A DNA stretch of 64,000 nt from Emydura subglobosa. Its lineage: Eukaryota > Chordata > Testudines > Chelidae. The translations under genes were made by a program, and so were the position numbers. Below are positions 1 through 10,064 of the stretch, one piece after another. The stretch is from positions 324,032 through 388,031 of the forward strand of contig ML679960.1 of assembly GCA_007922225.1 (NCBI GenBank). The letters run 5' to 3'. A model generated the notes under the pieces. The model ran no database searches. It saw only the letters and a list, made by a program, of their open reading frames with translations, and was not told the DNA's origin. The number at the start of each line of letters is the position of its first letter. Position 1 is the first letter of the stretch.

Positions 1-105
1 GCTACCTTAGGCACTGACGAGTCACATCTATGATCTGTGTTATACAGAAGGTCAGACTAGATCACAATGGTCTCTTCTAACCTTGGAATCTATTAATCTA
101 AACTT
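1..105 (+). repeat. CR1/SINE-type 3' tail fragment
   Basis: The wording GGTCAGACTAGATCACAATGG followed by a CTTCTAACCTTGGAATCTAT-like end is the 3' tail shared by turtle CR1 LINEs and the tortoise tRNA-derived SINE that borrows it. Only the tail is in the window, so LINE and SINE cannot be told apart. Confidence 0.55.
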
Positions 106-156
106 GAGCAGAAATGATGAATGCCTGCTATAATATAGATAGTACGCAGTGGTGTT

Positions 157-340
157 TTAGCCGTGTTGGTCCCAGGATATTGGAAAGACAAGGTTGGTGA
201 AGTAGTATCTTTTATTGGTCCAACTTTTTTTTTGTAGCTAGCGAAAGAAACAAGTTTTCAAGCTCTTTTTCAAGAAGAACTCTGTGTAAGCTCAAAATCT
301 TGTCTCTCTCATCAACAGAAGCTGGTCCAATAAAACATTG
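157..340. repeat. Foldback-like dispersed element
   Basis: The segment contains the complementary pieces TTATTGGTCCAACTT (from about 214) and AAGCTGGTCCAATAAAA (from about 323), with GACAAGG near the left end and TTGTCTCTC near the right. I remember this wording as a common reptilian interspersed repeat but cannot give it a family name. Confidence 0.5.
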
Positions 341-345
341 TTATC

Positions 346-1824
346 CACAATATAGGTAATTTTTTTTTAGTTCCACCTGCATTCTGTTCCACCCATGATA
401 TCTAACCACATCTAAGCATTCTATTGAATGAGCATAGCTTTAATCACCTGCTGTGACTGGTTTTATGTGTCCCACAGATTTGGTATAGTTATCGTTCTTC
501 AATTAAAAAACTTTCCAAATGAAACCAAATGGGAGTGTTGGGGGGTAAAAATGCAATTAATGGAAAATGACTGAGTCTGATTCAAAGCCCACTGAAGCTA
601 ATTGAAAGGCTTCCAGTGGCATCACTGGACTTTGAATTGGGCTTACAGCATGAATATCCAAATTATTTTGTGGAGTGCGGCTATAAGGAAGGGTCAGAAC
701 TGTAATGACATTGGTGGATGGGTATGGGAAAAAATAAAAGAACTGGGAAATAAGAGCAACAACATTCTAAGCTGAATGTTGGTACCACCAACAGCTTTAT
801 TTTCTCAAGGAGCACTCCAAGTAGCTGATCCTTGGCAAGTAATACTGTTGAAACATCTTAGCAGGGTTGCAGAGAACCATGACCTACAGACTATTGGCAT
901 AGTAGGAGGCTGGAGATTTTTTCCTTTTATTTTATGAAGTCCCTTGCTGTGGAAATTGTGACTGTTGGTGACTGGTAGACAGTGATGGCTATGGTGAGTG
1001 AATAGCTTGTATTCAGCGATTTATGGTATTAATTCCAGTAATAACACAGCAAAAACTAATAGAAGGAGAGAAATAAAAGGAGGGAACACTTACTTTGGAA
1101 ATTAGAATTAAAAAGTGAATTTCTCAATATAGAAGGAAAGAGTGAATAATCACTCTACAAAAAATTATATCATGCCTCCTCTCAGAGGGGTTAAACTTCT
1201 ACCAGTGTGGAAAAGAAACTTTAAAAAATAAGCTAAATATAGCAATAAAGGCATATTCAAATTTACCATCATAGGACATAGCTAATATTTTGCTTCTGTA
1301 TCACATTTGCCTTTTGGGTCCTTTACCTGCAAATGTTTTAAAACATGACTGAATGGGGGTAGAGACTCAAGGCATATTTCGCAGAAAGACTATTCAGCCA
1401 ATTTTCAGATGTTAATGAATGCAGATCTCATGTAGCATAAAGCTCTATTAGAGGCTTATGGTGCAGAAATAACGGAAGGGTTGAGGCAACTTTTCCATGT
1501 GGTAACCCAGCTATTAGAATGGACTGTTTTAGACTATTTGTACCTGGAACATATCCAATGCCACAGGCCAAAACTCATTAATGTGGAAGAAGAATATTAG
1601 GAAAAGCCTTTGACTGTTGCTGTAAATGGGAGAGAGCTTGGAAAGTAATTAAATGCATTGGCCCTTGGCCTCCAAGCATTTGAAGAAAGCTGGTGGTACA
1701 AAATCTATAAAGCACCTGGGTTCAGACGGTTGGATAAGCATTTCATGGCTGTTTGCCCTTTTCAGTCTAAACCCTTGAACTAGAGATGGGCCCTAGATTT
1801 TGACCCCAGTTTTTCCAGAGTTTA
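346..1824. other. AT-rich intergenic DNA, no gene seen
   Basis: I see no convincing exon, RNA gene or intact element here apart from the short hairpin repeat at 577-645. Confidence 0.6.
577..645. repeat. Short hairpin MITE-like repeat
   Basis: The left arm CTGATTCAAAGCCCACTGAAG pairs imperfectly with the right arm CACTGGACTTTGAATTGGGC. It belongs to the same hairpin class as 46565-46633, which has better arms. Confidence 0.55.
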
Positions 1825-3070
1825 ACAATCTTCAAGGGAAAGTCATGCTTGACCAACCTGATTGCTTTCTATGAAGAGGTGACTGGCTCTGTGGATGTGG
1901 GGAAAGTGGTGGACGTGATATACCTTGACTTTAGCAAAGCTTTTGATACGGTCTCTCACAGTATTCTTATCAGCAAGTTAAAGAAGTATGGGTTGGATGA
2001 ATGGACTATAAAATGGATCGAGAACTGGCTAGAGCATAGGGCTCAACGAGTAGTGATCAATGGCTCCATGTCTAGCTGGCAGCCGGTCACAAGCGGAGTG
2101 CCCCAGGGGTCGGTGCTGGGGCCGGTTTTGTTCAACATCTCCATTAATGATCTGGAGGATGGGGTAGATTGCACCCTCAGCAAGTTTGCAGATGACACTA
2201 AGCTAGGGGGAGTGGTAGATACCCTGGAAGGTAGGGATAGGATACAGAAGGACCTAAACAAACTGGAGGATTGGGCCAAAAGAAATCTGATGAGATTCAA
2301 CAAGGACAAGTGCAGAGTCCTGCACTTTGGACGGAAGAATCCCATACACAGCTACAGACTGGGGACTGATGAGCTAGGCAGTAGTTCTGCAGAAAAGGAC
2401 CTGGGGGTTACAATGGATAAGAAGCTGGATAGGAGTCAGCAGTGTGCCCTGGTTGCCAAGAAGGCTAATAGCATATTGGGCTGCATTAACAGGAGCATTG
2501 CCAGCAGATCGCGGGAAGTGATTATTCCCCTCTATTCGGCATTGGTGAGGCCGCATTTGGAGTATTGTGTCCAGTTTTGGGCCCCCCACTACAAAAAGGT
2601 TGTGGAGAAGTTGGAGAGAGTCCAGCGGAGGGAAACAAAAATGATTAGGGGGCTGGAGCACAAGACTTATGAGGAGAGGCTGAGGGGAACTAGGCTTGTT
2701 TAGTCTGCAAAAGAGAAGAATATGGGGGGATCTGATAACAGTCTTTAACTACCTGAAAGGGGGTTCCAGGGAGGATGGAGCTAGGCTGTTCTAAGTGGTG
2801 GCAGATGACAGAACAAGGAGCAACTGTCTCAAATTGCAGTGGGGGAGACCTAAGTTGGACATTAGGAAAAAGTTTTTCACTAGGAGGGTGGTGAAGCACT
2901 GGAATGGGTTACCTAGGGAGGTGGTGGAATCTCCATCTTTAGAGGTTTTTAAGGTGCGGCTTGACAAAACCCTGGCTGGGATTATTTAGCTGAGGTTAGT
3001 CCTGCTTTGAGCAGGGGGTTGAACTAGATGACCTCCTGAGGTCCCTTCCAACTCTATGATTCTATGATTC
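1825..3070 (+). mobile_element. 5'-truncated CR1 LINE, relatively young
   Basis: This non-LTR retrotransposon fragment starts abruptly inside ORF2 (about 1825) and runs to the diagnostic CR1 3' end, an 8-bp-type repeat reading CTATGATTCTATGATTC at about 3053-3070. The 5' truncation is typical of incomplete target-primed reverse transcription. The reverse transcriptase frame is open over 284 codons and the 3' tail is sharp, so this is the least decayed LINE in the window. It lies in otherwise unremarkable AT-rich DNA. Confidence 0.93.
1849..2989 (+). pseudogene. CR1 ORF2 reverse transcriptase, C-terminal part, broken
   Basis: The translated 1849-2703 segment carries the reverse transcriptase landmarks in order: block [14 protein letters not shown] (about residues 25-37), block [14 protein letters not shown] (about 83-95) and the catalytic FADD motif (about 113-116). 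The endonuclease and N-terminal fingers are missing because of the truncation. Past FADD the usual CR1 C-terminal region continues, but the frame is lost near 2680 (apparently one extra G in a GAGGGG run) and an in-frame TAA lies at 2792-2794. The correct frame then resumes over 2795-2989, ending with the usual stop. It therefore cannot make a complete ORF2 product. The start at 1849 is only the first Met-compatible position, not a real start. Confidence 0.9.
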
Positions 3071-3927
3071 ACAGACACGGCTTTTTCAGTGTTTGTTTCA
3101 GGTCTCTCTCTGATCTGAACCTGTTGAGGTTCACACATTACCAGCAAGAATAGATAATTTAGACTGATAGAAAAAACCCTGTCAGAACCAGCCTAACAAG
3201 ACCGATTCCAGAAACTGGACTTTTCCCAAACAATGACATCGTTGGATAATGTTTGGTATCACTATGATTTAATCCTGTTCATTACCGTTAAGGAGCTGGG
3301 CCTTAATGTATTTAAACAGTGCCTCACAATATAGATGGTCCAAAGCCTACTGCTGTTTCTAAGAGTCAGTGTGTTAGATAAACAGTATTTCAGTCAATAT
3401 ATTTAAGTGCTTTATTTTATTCTGTCATAGTCTGCCTTTCATTTTAATCTGGCCTAAGAAAGACTTGACCATTAGAGCTTGAGTTTTCCTGAAATGCAGT
3501 ATCAACTATTTTTATCATAGGTATTTTAGTTGCCAAATTCCTTAACATCTCTTGTATTAGATTCTGTTGTTTATTTTGATGAAATTTTATCTTCATAGTC
3601 TCACAAAGGAGCTTCTTCATAACACTTTTAGAACAATCTTCTATGAAATTTTTTTTCAATGTCCTCAATTGTCTTTTAGGAAAAATATTTGGTGTGGTAA
3701 ATTAATGTGTGTGTTTTATGCAGTAATCCTATTCTCACAGGTTAAGTGCAAATGCAGCATTCTTATTTTCTCTGAACACGTCTTTCCTCTACCAAATGGT
3801 AATCTTCATGACATAACTACAATATGGGTATACATGGTCCTGCAGTCTGAAGATGGGAGGAAGTAAACAAAGCATCATTAAGGGCCTGGTCTCTGAAGTT
3901 ACATTCTTCTGCAGAAATAAATCATAA
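3071..3927. other. Intergenic, nothing recognised
   Basis: AT-rich DNA with short open frames on both strands that lack codon structure, splice context or any known motif. Confidence 0.55.
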
Positions 3928-4185
3928 AATTATAGAAACAAGAGATGGAAAAGACCTATTAGGTCATCTACTCCATCTCCAGCCAGTGTAGGATTTTTCT
4001 CTGCAGTATATTATTATTGAATGCTTTGTCCAGTCTTGTTTTAAATTACTCGAGCAATTAGGCTTCCATTATTTCCTTTGGGAGACTATTCCATAATCTA
4101 ATTCAGTGTTATGATTTTTTTCCTGCTCTCAGACTAAATTTCCCTTTGCTTAATTTCAACACTTTTAAAAAACTATTTTTGAATT
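3928..4185 (-). mobile_element. Old CR1-type LINE 3' fragment
   Basis: On the + strand it reads AAGACCTATTAGGTCATCTA, then GTCCAGTCTTGTTTTAAAT and GGGAGACTATTCCATAATCT. This is the reverse complement of the C-terminal ORF2 and 3'-UTR region of an older CR1 subfamily. It is much more diverged than the element at 1825-3070. Confidence 0.7.
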
Positions 4186-4259
4186 ATTTTTTATATTGTG
4201 CTTGGACTTCATGTGAGTGCAGAAGTCCCGGTGGAGAGAATCAGTATCAGGAGCGTTGA

Positions 4260-4361
4260 CTGGGATTTCCAAAGAACTATGAGGGATTTAGGTGCCCAAC
4301 TCCCATTGAAAGCAAATGGCAGTTGGCATCTAATTACCTTAGGCCCCTTTGAAAATCCCAG
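4260..4361. repeat. Hairpin MITE-like repeat
   Basis: A near-palindrome: the left arm CTGGGATTTCCAAAG...GGATTTAGGTGCCCAACT pairs with the right arm AGTTGGCATCTAATTACCTTAGG...CTTTGAAAATCCCAG around a short CCATTGAAAGCAAATGG loop. Such foldback repeats are dispersed in reptile genomes. A transcript across it would fold into a long stem. Confidence 0.7.
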
Positions 4362-7285
4362 GCCAGCCCTTCTCTCTTTGTACACCCTACAGACAGGAGC
4401 CAGACACAACTGCAGTCCATGTTCTTTCCTGAACCTGGGGATTACTCCCTGCCAGCTTCTTGGGGGGCACTAATCACTCCAAAAAGGGCCAGAGAGGGGC
4501 AGTGAGGAGAAGGGCCATGGGTGTTACTTCACCCTCCTGTTCCCAGCCTGCTGTGGAAGGAAGCACACTGGGTGGCCTTCTAAAGGAAGGTGTGGCCAGC
4601 ATGCTCCCACAGCAGTAGCTCTACACCAACTCCAAGGTGGGACAATCTGGCCCTAGTGGGAAAGCACATGCATGCAAATGTAGAGGTTATTGCTGTACAA
4701 TCAAGACATTAAAACCCACCCAAAAATCCTTCTTATCCCAAAATATTGGATAAAAATAACTATATATCCTAATATTGTGCCCTGTGGAACAGAGAACAGA
4801 CAGGCCATAGCAAAGGCACACTCTAAATATACAAGAGTGTAGAAAACCAGGAGGACAATTACACAAAATTATTAAAACAACAATTTATAATAGAAAAACA
4901 TATAAGGATTAAAGAAATAAATCCTTGTTCCCAAGTTGTCAGCCTATGCACTGTAGAGTACTCAAGCCAACTTGGCTACAGTAATATCCTAGCAAACATT
5001 ACAAGCAATAATTATCTAGTAATAATGGTTTAATAATTAATTGGCATACTCTACATCAAGGTCATGATCCAAATTCCTTTTGAAGTCAGTGAAAAAACTC
5101 TCACTGATGTCAAAGGGCTCTGAATTAGGCCTTACATGCATGGTGATTGCAATTAATTTTATATTTAGAAAAACAAACAAATGAAGTGGGGGCAAAGCCA
5201 GACACTCAGCCTCTACTCCGTCACCTTCCAACATTGTAGTTTTGATTTCCCTTAGATTGGCAAGAGAGGAGTTGATTTCAAGCAATGAATACAAAAGGGT
5301 GAGGGATCAACACAGTATTTACCTCTGATCCAAGTCTCTAATGGAGGTTTATTTGTTAACATCTAACTGCAGCCATACACAAAGAAACAAAGTGTAACCA
5401 AGGCCCTCCTTCTCTGACTCCACAGATTCTAACTTGGGAAGAGCAGAAGTAGGAGAAATGGAACCCACAGAGCAATTTGCTGGCCAGAAAAAAATGTTAC
5501 ATTTGGCAATTGGCATGCATAGCAAGATAAAGCAGAATCCGAGGTTGGCTGAAAGTCAATGCAGCTAGATGTACTACAGAAAAACAGTATTAATAAAGTG
5601 ATCAGGTTCATGGAGGAAAGTAGAAATTCTCTGGACTGTGCAATGATATTTTCCGTTTAGTAGCAAAGGGAAATGAGGATCCCTTTTGGCTGATCCAGAG
5701 CTGTAAAAGGAAACATGAGTATTAGCTGGCTAACACCAACAGTTCCATAACTTGGAGTTCTGAGCATCTCTTTCTACATTCTGACAGAGAAGAGGTTATG
5801 TAGGATAGGAGTTGCCTTGAGTTTGATAGAGGAAAAATTAAAATCCTGGCTCTGAGCTAGGGAGTAACTGGTAGAAATTACAGAGCGTCCTCAAATGATG
5901 ATTTCCCCCTTAGCAGGGAAAATGCTATACAATGTATGAAGGATTTGAGAGGGTTGTATATTATAGTGTAAATTGGCATAGCTCCATCAATACTAATATA
6001 CACCAGCTGAGGATCTGGAAGAGAAACAAGTTGAAACCAGAGAGCAATGACTGAGCATACACAAGAAGAATTTGCTCTGGTTTAAACTAGTCATCGGCAA
6101 AGTTCTGAATGAAGTTCATGGAAGTTTGTCAGAATAAAATCTAAACTGAGGGACAGATTCTGATTGTTTTATGTTGAGTAGCACTTTACTCAATGAGTAG
6201 TACCACAGAAATAAATGGAACTACTTGTGGAGTATGGCATTAAAAGGATCAGAATTTGGCCCTGAATAAGGACCTCAAGATTTGGACCTCAGACTCTAGA
6301 TTTAGAAGGTTTCTAGGATCAGAGCTGAATGACCTATTTGTTACATATTATATTTATTCTTAATTTAACCTCCCTTTTGAAGAGTGAATTTTTTGTGAAC
6401 TAATCCTGATTTTCTTTGGGCAATAATGTGTTCATATGTTTTTGATTTATAATTTGGACAAATAATTTTAAGACTGTGATTTCTTTGCAAGCCATTTGCC
6501 TTGATTATTAACTATTTTCTGTTGTGAGGAGGTCATTATTGTGTTGTTTCTGCTTGGCCTGAAACATTGTAAAGAAGAGAACAGAAAATAAAGCATTTCT
6601 GGTTGAAACCTTCAGCTAAATAATCTTCATGCTAAAAACTGTGAAACTTTCCAGATTCACAAACATTTTCAACAATATTTGCCAGCTGTACAAATATTTG
6701 TGAATAATTATATGAATCTATGAATTGTAGTGGTGCTTTTAATATAATTAACTGTTTGATGAGCTCTAATCAGAATAATCCAAAACACTTGGGTCTATAA
6801 AATTAGGTCGGAATTTCATGAGAACAGGCTCTTCTGAGATTTCCAGTACTCCTGACCTGACCAGAAATACCACCACAACAGTTTTTCTTGCTGTGTTTAA
6901 GCACTACTGCTTCTGATCTCAGCTGGCCTGGAATAAAAATACTGAGTTTCACATAACTGAGAGATGAATCTGAGTTCCAGACAATAAATGTTTTTTGTGG
7001 GAAGAAGTTAACTGGGCATGTTTTCCTATTTCAACACCTAGATGCTAGGGTGATAAGCACTTTAAAGATGTCTATAGGCAACTTCAAATGTACTCACCAT
7101 TTGCTCTTTTAACTGATTCAGTGACAACTGAACATCACCTCTACCTATGTAAAACATATAATAGAATGTGCCCAGAGATAAACTTTTCCTTGACAGATTT
7201 AGGAGCAGGAAAATAGATGGTGGACAGATCAGATAATTAGATTTGGCATTTAAAGGGAATTACTCAGGAAGTGAACGCATAATAG
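4362..7285. other. Intergenic, no gene seen
   Basis: AT-rich DNA. Apart from the foldback repeat at 6154-6252, and a weak related piece near 5060-5140 (GAAGTCAGTG...GGGCTCTGAATTAGGCC), I recognise nothing. Short open frames here look like chance. Confidence 0.55.
6154..6252. repeat. Short foldback repeat (CAGATTCTG family)
   Basis: The ends are CAGATTCTGATT on the left and AGGATCAGAATTTGGCCC on the right, roughly inverted, with GAGTAGCACTTTACTC inside. The same family, with better arms, is at 11736-11835. Confidence 0.5.
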
Positions 7286-7716
7286 TGACACTTTGTGTAT
7301 CGAAGCAGCAACCTGGAACCCCCATAATCACCACCGTCATATAATTTTAATATATTTTGTGCAAAGTAAGCCTTGTGAGGTATCATTTTAAAAGGCTTAA
7401 TCTGTTAAACATTATCATACTGTTAAATTGCATGTGCTATCATTGCATGTGAAGTTATAAAGTTTAGCTGTGCATGTGCTACTGAAATATATTGTGGGTT
7501 AGAAACACTCACAGCTAGCATTTCAGGTATAACAATGGAGTAGCCAGATAGCGTTAATTGCTCACCAACACCCAGCAAGGAAAGAATCCACTTATCTCAG
7601 GAACTGTATATAATGAAGGCTTCTTAGAGGGACACATAGACAATGGAGACTGCTTGATCAATGGGGTCAGATCCTCCACCGTTGTAGCATGGATCTTTCC
7701 AGCAAGCTGGAAAAGC

Positions 7717-7726
7717 TATAAAATAG
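7717..7726 (+). promoter_or_regulatory. TATA box of LTR-like repeat
   Basis: TATAAAATAG, about 540 bp upstream of the AATAAA at 8258. It is the likely U3 promoter of the repeat. Nothing suggests it drives a host gene. Confidence 0.5.
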
Positions 7727-7918
7727 AGGAAGTGACATCATCACTTGGCTTCTCTCCACCCTCAATTCAACACTGAAGGAACATCTGGAAGACAAAGACT
7801 TTTGAACTAGAGAGGGAGTCCCAGACTGGACGAGCGGTCCAACCTGTTTATTAAGGATCTGTAGCCTACTTGTATCATCTGTTAGGATGAGACATTGCTA
7901 GATTAGTTTGTAATATTA

Positions 7919-8166
7919 TAAATATTCAGAGTAGATTGCTTTAAATTAAAATAATTATTTTTAAGTTACCAAGTGGAAAGCCTTGATTGAAATAATCAGT
8001 TTTAATCAACTTTTCCAGTTGTACTTAATTTTCTAAAGAAAGGTGCATTCTTGTTGGTTGATATAACCATTAAAACATGTTGATTTAAAATGAAAAAAAG
8101 CCTTTATGCCAAATTTGGTACATCTTTTTGCTACCTAGGGGAGCATGCTATAACTATATACATTTA
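7919..8166 (+). repeat. Left copy of ~250-bp direct duplication
   Basis: This block (from AAATATTCAGAGTAGATT to GCATGCTATAACTATATACA) recurs in the same orientation at 10065-10321 with only a few substitutions and one small indel of about 10 bp. This copy sits inside the LTR-like repeat, between its TATA box and poly(A) signal. Confidence 0.9.
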
Positions 8167-8556
8167 GACTGTGATTTTACTTTTGTTTCTCAATTAAACA
8201 ACTCTGATCTTTTATATCTATCACTTATAAGCACTTAAAATCTATCTTTCTATAGTTAATAAAACTGTTTTATAATTTTACCTAAAAAAGTGTGTTCTGG
8301 CTGAAGTGTTTGGGAATCTCAGGTCTGTTACAAAGGCTGGTGTATGTCCTCTTCACACTGAGGGAGGGGCAAATTGGTTAATGAACTTACATGAGTCAGG
8401 CTTCTGACCAGTGCAAGATGGAACGGTTCTGGGGAGCAGTGCCGGAGCGCTGGGCGGAACTGGCTGGTGCCTTTCTCTGTTGTTCGTTCATTGGTGGTTA
8501 GGGAAAGCCTTCATGTAACTCAGTTGGTGAGTCCCTGCCTGTGGATGTCTGTGTAA

Positions 8557-9534
8557 GTGCAGTGCCTGCCAGAGGTTTTCAGCTTGATACAGCATCACAG
8601 CATGAGAGGGAGCCCAGAGGGCTCGGCAATCCCACAGTTTTCAGGCTGCACCCTGGGGGATTGTAGGAAGCCACCGTGGCCTCCCACGGAGCCAGAGCCT
8701 GGGGAAGGCCCCGAGAGCTCTGATTGGCCTAACGCACACCCGGCCCCAGAGTCTGTCCGGCAACAGGAGACCCGGGCCGTGATAGGGCCACCCGGCCAGG
8801 CCAATTGGCAGCCGCGGGGCGGAGCCCCAACAGGAAGGGGAAGGATAAAAGCCTGGCCCCTGAGCTCAGTAGGACCCAGACTGCTGCCGGAGGCAGACGT
8901 GCTGCCCCGCCAGCAGAGGCCTAGGCCAGAGCCTAACCGCCGCCGACAAACCCCGGCCCCATCTGGGCCTGGGGATTGGATAGGGCCCTCAAGGAGCTGG
9001 ACTAGGCAACCCGGCCAGGACGACTGGGCCGAGTTACCCCGACCTCGAGCCCGGGACCGTGCTCGGGAACTACCAGACTGGGCTGAGACCCCAGAGCCGC
9101 CCGAGTGGCGGGCACCCCCGGAGGCCGGACCAGATTTGGAGGAACTGCCGGCCGCCGAGCCCCTCCCCGCAGCGGGGCAGGACTTGGAGGAGCTGCCCGA
9201 GGCCGAGCCGCTTGCTCCAACCTACAACGACCTGGAGGAGCTGCCCCCTGAAGAGGAGTTTCCTGCCTTACCCCCGGTCGACGAGGAAGGACTAGCAGCG
9301 CTAACAAAGGTGGACTATCCTTGGGACACGGAGGCAACAGGTACTAGGGTCTGTGGGGAGGAAGTAGCCCAGGGACAGCCACGACCTGTGGCTGAAGCCG
9401 CTGTATTGCCGGTGTGTTGCGGCGGGAGCCCCGCCGGCACAGTGGCAGCCACTTCTGCCACTGCTAGGGCCCTGGGCTGGGACGCAGTGGAGACGGGTGG
9501 GCCTGCGTCCCCCTCCCCTTCCCCCGTTCCCTAG
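8557..9534 (+). CDS. Unrecognised 325-codon open frame in GC-rich repeat
   Basis: An open frame of 325 codons in a GC-rich dispersed repeat. The product would be rich in Pro, Glu and Ala. It carries three spaced copies of an acidic motif (DLEELPAAEP, DLEELPEAEP, DLEELPPEEE at about residues 195-232), followed by an ALPPVDEEGL stretch. No domain is recognised and no signal peptide or membrane segment is evident. A TATA-like GATAAAA at 8844-8850 lies inside the frame, so the start at 8557 is doubtful and any real product may begin downstream. The inverted repeat copy at 17933-19009 shows the same motif series in the corresponding frame (ELEELPEAEP, DLEELPLTEK). Either the frame was coding when the family spread, or GC-rich sequence happens to stay open. 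It is not a recognised host gene. Confidence 0.3.
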   Translation: MQCLPEVFSLIQHHSMRGSPEGSAIPQFSGCTLGDCRKPPWPPTEPEPGEGPESSDWPNAHPAPESVRQQETRAVIGPPGQANWQPRGGAPTGRGRIKAWPLSSVGPRLLPEADVLPRQQRPRPEPNRRRQTPAPSGPGDWIGPSRSWTRQPGQDDWAELPRPRARDRARELPDWAETPEPPEWRAPPEAGPDLEELPAAEPLPAAGQDLEELPEAEPLAPTYNDLEELPPEEEFPALPPVDEEGLAALTKVDYPWDTEATGTRVCGEEVAQGQPRPVAEAAVLPVCCGGSPAGTVAATSATARALGWDAVETGGPASPSPSPVP

Positions 9535-9579
9535 CCACCCCAGGAGAATTGCTCTCCTGACCCCGCCTGAAGCTGTTGC

Positions 9580-9900
9580 CTCCTCTGCTCACCCTGCCTA
9601 GGGGTTGGAGCACTAAACTCCTGGTTCGCTCGCCTTGCCTGAGGCCTGAGCGATCTGCCTCTGCTCACCCTGCCTAGGGGTTGGAGCAATAGACTCCTGC
9701 TCGCTCGCCTTGCCTGAGGCCTGAGCGNNNNNNNNNNCGCTCGCCTTGCCTGAGGCCTGAGCGATCTGCCTCTGCTCACCCTGCATAGGGGTTGGAGTAC
9801 TAGACTCCTGGTTCGCGCCCTGCCTGAGGGCCTGAGCGATCCGCCTGCTCACCCTGCTAGGGGTTGGAGCAATAGACTCTTTCTCACTTGCCCGGCCTGA
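9580..9900 (+). repeat. Minisatellite, unit about 72-76 bp
   Basis: The phrase GGGGTTGGAG recurs at 9601, 9677, 9788 and 9860, each time followed by an ACTCCTG-like or ACTCTTT-like segment, CTCGCCTTGCCTGAGG and CTGCTCACCCTGC. The spacing is 76 bp before the assembly gap and 72 bp after it. The 111-bp spacing across the gap fits neither one nor two units. Confidence 0.9.
9728..9737. other. Assembly gap (10 N)
   Basis: Ten N bases lie within the minisatellite. The true gap length is probably different, since the repeat phase is not kept across it. Confidence 0.98.
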
Positions 9901-9948
9901 GGGCGAATTAACAAGACTGATCTCTCGCCAAGAGCGAGCTATTCCCCT

Positions 9949-9993
9949 TGTAGGAAGCCACCGTGGCCTCCCACGGAACCCGAATCGCCTACA
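9949..9993 (+). repeat. Truncated second start of the GC-rich unit
   Basis: TGTAGGAAGCCACCGTGGCC repeats the beginning of the unit at 8662 and then stops after about 40 bp at CGCCTACA. The inverted copy shows the same arrangement at 17933-18016. Confidence 0.75.
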
Positions 9994-10064
9994 GGGATCC
10001 TGTCACAATAACACTGCTTATAAAATTTGTATTAACAACAAATACAACTTGGTAACAATACAAT

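Larger units (their letters stand above)
7286..8661 (+). mobile_element. Solo LTR-like endogenous retroelement repeat
   Basis: The unit has a TATA box (TATAAAATAG at 7717-7726) and a poly(A) signal AATAAA at 8258-8263, the layout expected of an LTR. I recognise the wording around CTCACAGCTAGCATTTCAGG and GTGTTTGGGAATCTCAGGT as a common turtle LTR-type repeat. Removing the extra 250-bp block at 7919-8166 would bring TATA and poly(A) to within about 290 bp. Outer limits are approximate; the part after about 8340 may be leader sequence rather than LTR. No retroviral coding region is attached. Confidence 0.55.
8662..9948 (+). mobile_element. GC-rich repeat unit, copy 1
   Basis: The unit begins TGTAGGAAGCCACCGTGG and ends ATTCCCCT just before a second TGTAGGAAGCCACCGTGG at 9949. 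A TATA-like GATAAAA is at 8844-8850. Shared motifs with other GC-rich repeats in the window are GGAGGAAGTAGCCCAGGG (from about 9357) and CCCTGGGCTGGGACGCAGTG (from about 9470). The right third is a minisatellite. It is probably a nonautonomous LTR-type retroelement, but the class is not established. Confidence 0.6.

Noticed and set aside
9531..9852. Repetitive minus-strand open frames
   Set aside because: They run through the minisatellite and the N gap. The repeated peptide is a by-product of the tandem array.
9580..9900. CRISPR-like array
   Set aside because: Units of 72-76 bp are contiguous minisatellite repeats with no unique spacers, in vertebrate DNA.
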